Origin: Desulfobulbus sp.
GTDB lineage: Bacteria > Desulfobacterota > Desulfobulbia > Desulfobulbales > Desulfobulbaceae
Length of the DNA stretch: 7,813 nt
Assembly (NCBI GenBank): GCA_030602145.1
Contig: JAUWAH010000099.1
Coordinates: 1 to 7,813 of the forward strand
Direction of reading: 5' to 3'
The notes under the pieces were generated by a model. It saw nothing but the letters and a program-made list of their open reading frames with translations, had not been told where the DNA came from and ran no database searches. Positions within the stretch are counted from its first letter, which is position 1, and each line of letters starts with the position of its first letter. The position numbers were made by a program, and so were the translations under genes. Of the stretch, positions 6,155 through 7,813 are shown piece by piece.

Positions 6155-7813
6155 CTATGCGTTCCGGTTCTCTTTCGGGTCGATGGCTCGACCCGTTTCC
6201 GAATCTTCGCCGGCCGCCAGCGGCAGAAGGATCGAAAAGACGCTGCCCGCTCCCGGCTCGCTGTGCACCACGACGGCGCCGCCATGCGCCTTGGTCAGAC
6301 CGAGTGCCACCGGCAATCCCAGACCGCGGCCGGTGAATTTGGTGGAATAGAAGGGATCAAACAGCTTTTCCATGGCCTCCGGGGCGATGCCGCAGCCACT
6401 GTCGATGACGCTCAGGCAGCCGTAGGCTGGGTCGCGAGGTCGCCAACCGGGAGGGAAGAGGGTGCCTGCGGGCAGATCGGCGGCGGCAACCGTCCGCACC
6501 TCGATCCGGATCCGGCCGGAGTGACCGGCCAGGGATTCGACGCTGTTGGTGACCAGATTGGTGAGGATCTGCCGGATCTGATCGACATTGACCACCACCG
6601 TTGGTCCGGGGTCCTCCAACTCGGTGTCCAGAACGACATCGGCGGGGACAATGGTCTGGAGGACGGGCAGGGACTGCCGGCATGTCTCGGCAAGATGCCG
6701 GAGAGACTGACCGGCGTTGGCACTCTGGCCAAGATAGGTCAGCATCGACCCGGAGATCGAAGCCGCCTTCCTGGCCGAGGCCTGGGCGAGATCCAGTTGC
6801 CGGATCGCCGCTTCGGTGTCGAAGGTCTGCAGGTACTGGTGCGCCAGTTCGATGCGGCCCATGATCGCCATTAACTGGTTGTTGAAGTGGTGGGCGATGG
6901 CCCCGGCCATCCGGCCCAGGCTCTCCTCCTTGTGCAACTGCCAGTTAATGGCCTCCAGTTCGGCCCGTTCCTTTTCCAGCCGTTTGCGCTCAGTGATGTC
7001 GCGGACGATGGCGCAGTTGAACTCCCGGTTGCCGAAGGCGATGTAATTTGCCTGGATTTCAACGGGAAAGACTCGGCCATCCTTGGTTTTGTGGGTGCTT
7101 TCAATGAGCGCGTGCTTCTCTTCCTGCAGCTTTCGCCAATAAGCTGGCCACTCGGCAAAGGGAAACAGCGGGTCGATGTCGGCGATCGTCTTGCCGACCA
7201 GTTCTTCGCGGGTGTAGCCCAGCGATCGGCAGCCCTCCCTGTTGACGTATTCCAACCGTCCCTCGCTGTTCACCCAGAAGGCGCCGTCGCCGAAACAGTC
7301 GACCGCGAACTGGGTGAATTGCAGCCGGTCCTCGATGCGCTTGCGTTCGGTGATGTCGCGAACTGCGGCAATATGGACCTGTTGTCCCTTGTGGAGAAAA
7401 AAGCGGCCGGTGATCTCCACCGGGAATACGGTGCCGTCCTTCCTGCGATGCCAGCGCAGAGGCACGGAGACGACCTGGTCGGCCTCGCAGTCGGATTCGC
7501 GGACGACCTGCCGGGTTGCTTCGGGCTCAGCCGACAGATCGGTGTTCTTCAGCCGGAGCAGGTCGCTGCGATCATAGCCGTAGAGGGTGGCGGCAGCCTG
7601 ATTGGCCTCCAGGATGCGTCCCGTTTCCTTGGCCACGAGGAAGATGGCGTCGGATTCGGCCTCGAATAACTGCCGGTAGCGGTCCTCGCTTTCACTCAAG
7701 GCATGGTGGGCATTGGCCATGCGCCAGCGGTACATGGCCAGGCAGATGAGCAGGGCCAGGGCGATGGAGCCGAGCACCGAGATCAGCAGGGAGCCGGTGT
7801 GCGTCCCGATGCG
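6155..7813 (-). CDS. Membrane-anchored PAS-PAS sensor histidine kinase, N-terminus outside the window
   Basis: About 552 residues are visible, and the frame is still open at the right edge, so the start and any periplasmic sensor domain lie beyond it. In order there is a transmembrane helix (about 7795-7735, LLISVLGSIALALLICLAMY), PAS 1 (about 7690-7340) ending in the PAC signature DITERKR, PAS 2 (about 7320-6985) with a second DITERKR, then a kinase core. The H-box is AHHFNNQLMAIMG (about 6860-6895), the N-box NLVTNSVESL (about 6533-6562), the G1 box DSGCGI (about 6386-6403), and then FDPFYSTKFTGRGLGL. All catalytic signatures are present, so it should be active. The AHxFNNxL form of the H-box is common in kinases with several PAS domains. 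The stop TAG is at 6157-6155. No response regulator is in the window. PAS 2 was probably derived from PAS 1 or a related kinase, as their C-terminal ends are nearly identical. Confidence 0.92.
   Translation of the reverse strand, partial: RIGTHTGSLLISVLGSIALALLICLAMYRWRMANAHHALSESEDRYRQLFEAESDAIFLVAKETGRILEANQAAATLYGYDRSDLLRLKNTDLSAEPEATRQVVRESDCEADQVVSVPLRWHRRKDGTVFPVEITGRFFLHKGQQVHIAAVRDITERKRIEDRLQFTQFAVDCFGDGAFWVNSEGRLEYVNREGCRSLGYTREELVGKTIADIDPLFPFAEWPAYWRKLQEEKHALIESTHKTKDGRVFPVEIQANYIAFGNREFNCAIVRDITERKRLEKERAELEAINWQLHKEESLGRMAGAIAHHFNNQLMAIMGRIELAHQYLQTFDTEAAIRQLDLAQASARKAASISGSMLTYLGQSANAGQSLRHLAETCRQSLPVLQTIVPADVVLDTELEDPGPTVVVNVDQIRQILTNLVTNSVESLAGHSGRIRIEVRTVAAADLPAGTLFPPGWRPRDPAYGCLSVIDSGCGIAPEAMEKLFDPFYSTKFTGRGLGLPVALGLTKAHGGAVVVHSEPGAGSVFSILLPLAAGEDSETGRAIDPKENRNA

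Noticed and set aside
5888..6874. Plus-strand open frame of 328 codons
   Set aside because: It runs across the methyltransferase end and antisense to the kinase core; the translation has no family features.

Overview
The window looks like a piece of a GC-rich, probably anaerobic proteobacterial-type chromosome, perhaps a Desulfobacterota (deltaproteobacterial) sulfate or metal reducer. The basis is indirect: a [NiFe]-hydrogenase operon tail followed by a PAS histidine kinase, a second multi-PAS kinase, and the overall gene style. No rRNA, tRNA or other taxonomic marker is present, so the assignment is tentative.

Left block (1-2297, minus strand): the 3' end of a hydrogenase operon in decay. 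Reading right to left it holds a C-terminal stub of the [NiFe]-hydrogenase large subunit carrying the DPCxxCxxH nickel ligand motif, an intact-looking hydrogenase maturation endopeptidase, and a PAS histidine kinase. The kinase overlaps the endopeptidase gene by 8 bases. It is split by a T8 homopolymer frameshift, an in-frame TAA and a second frameshift, and it appears to have lost its stop codon just before a strong rho-independent terminator at 46-77.

Middle block (2298-3032): about 735 bases with no convincing gene. Its left part is visibly AT-richer than the flanks and carries three hairpins of the dispersed ATTCCC...GGGAAT (dRS3-like) repeat class. The hydrogenase large subunit is lost at the edge of this block, which suggests a repeat-associated rearrangement or deletion.

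Right block (3033-6075, plus strand): a compact three-gene, GC-rich cluster. It encodes a four-helix membrane protein with a long coiled coil (DUF4407 type), a tyrosine-recombinase-like protein lacking several catalytic residues, and a class I SAM-dependent methyltransferase that overlaps the previous gene by 20 bases. The tight spacing suggests co-transcription. The joint function is unknown, and this is the best candidate in the window for something undescribed.

Right edge (6155-7813, minus strand): the C-terminal part of a membrane-anchored PAS-PAS histidine kinase that is convergent with the methyltransferase and runs off the window. Its signature residues are intact, unlike the broken kinase on the left.
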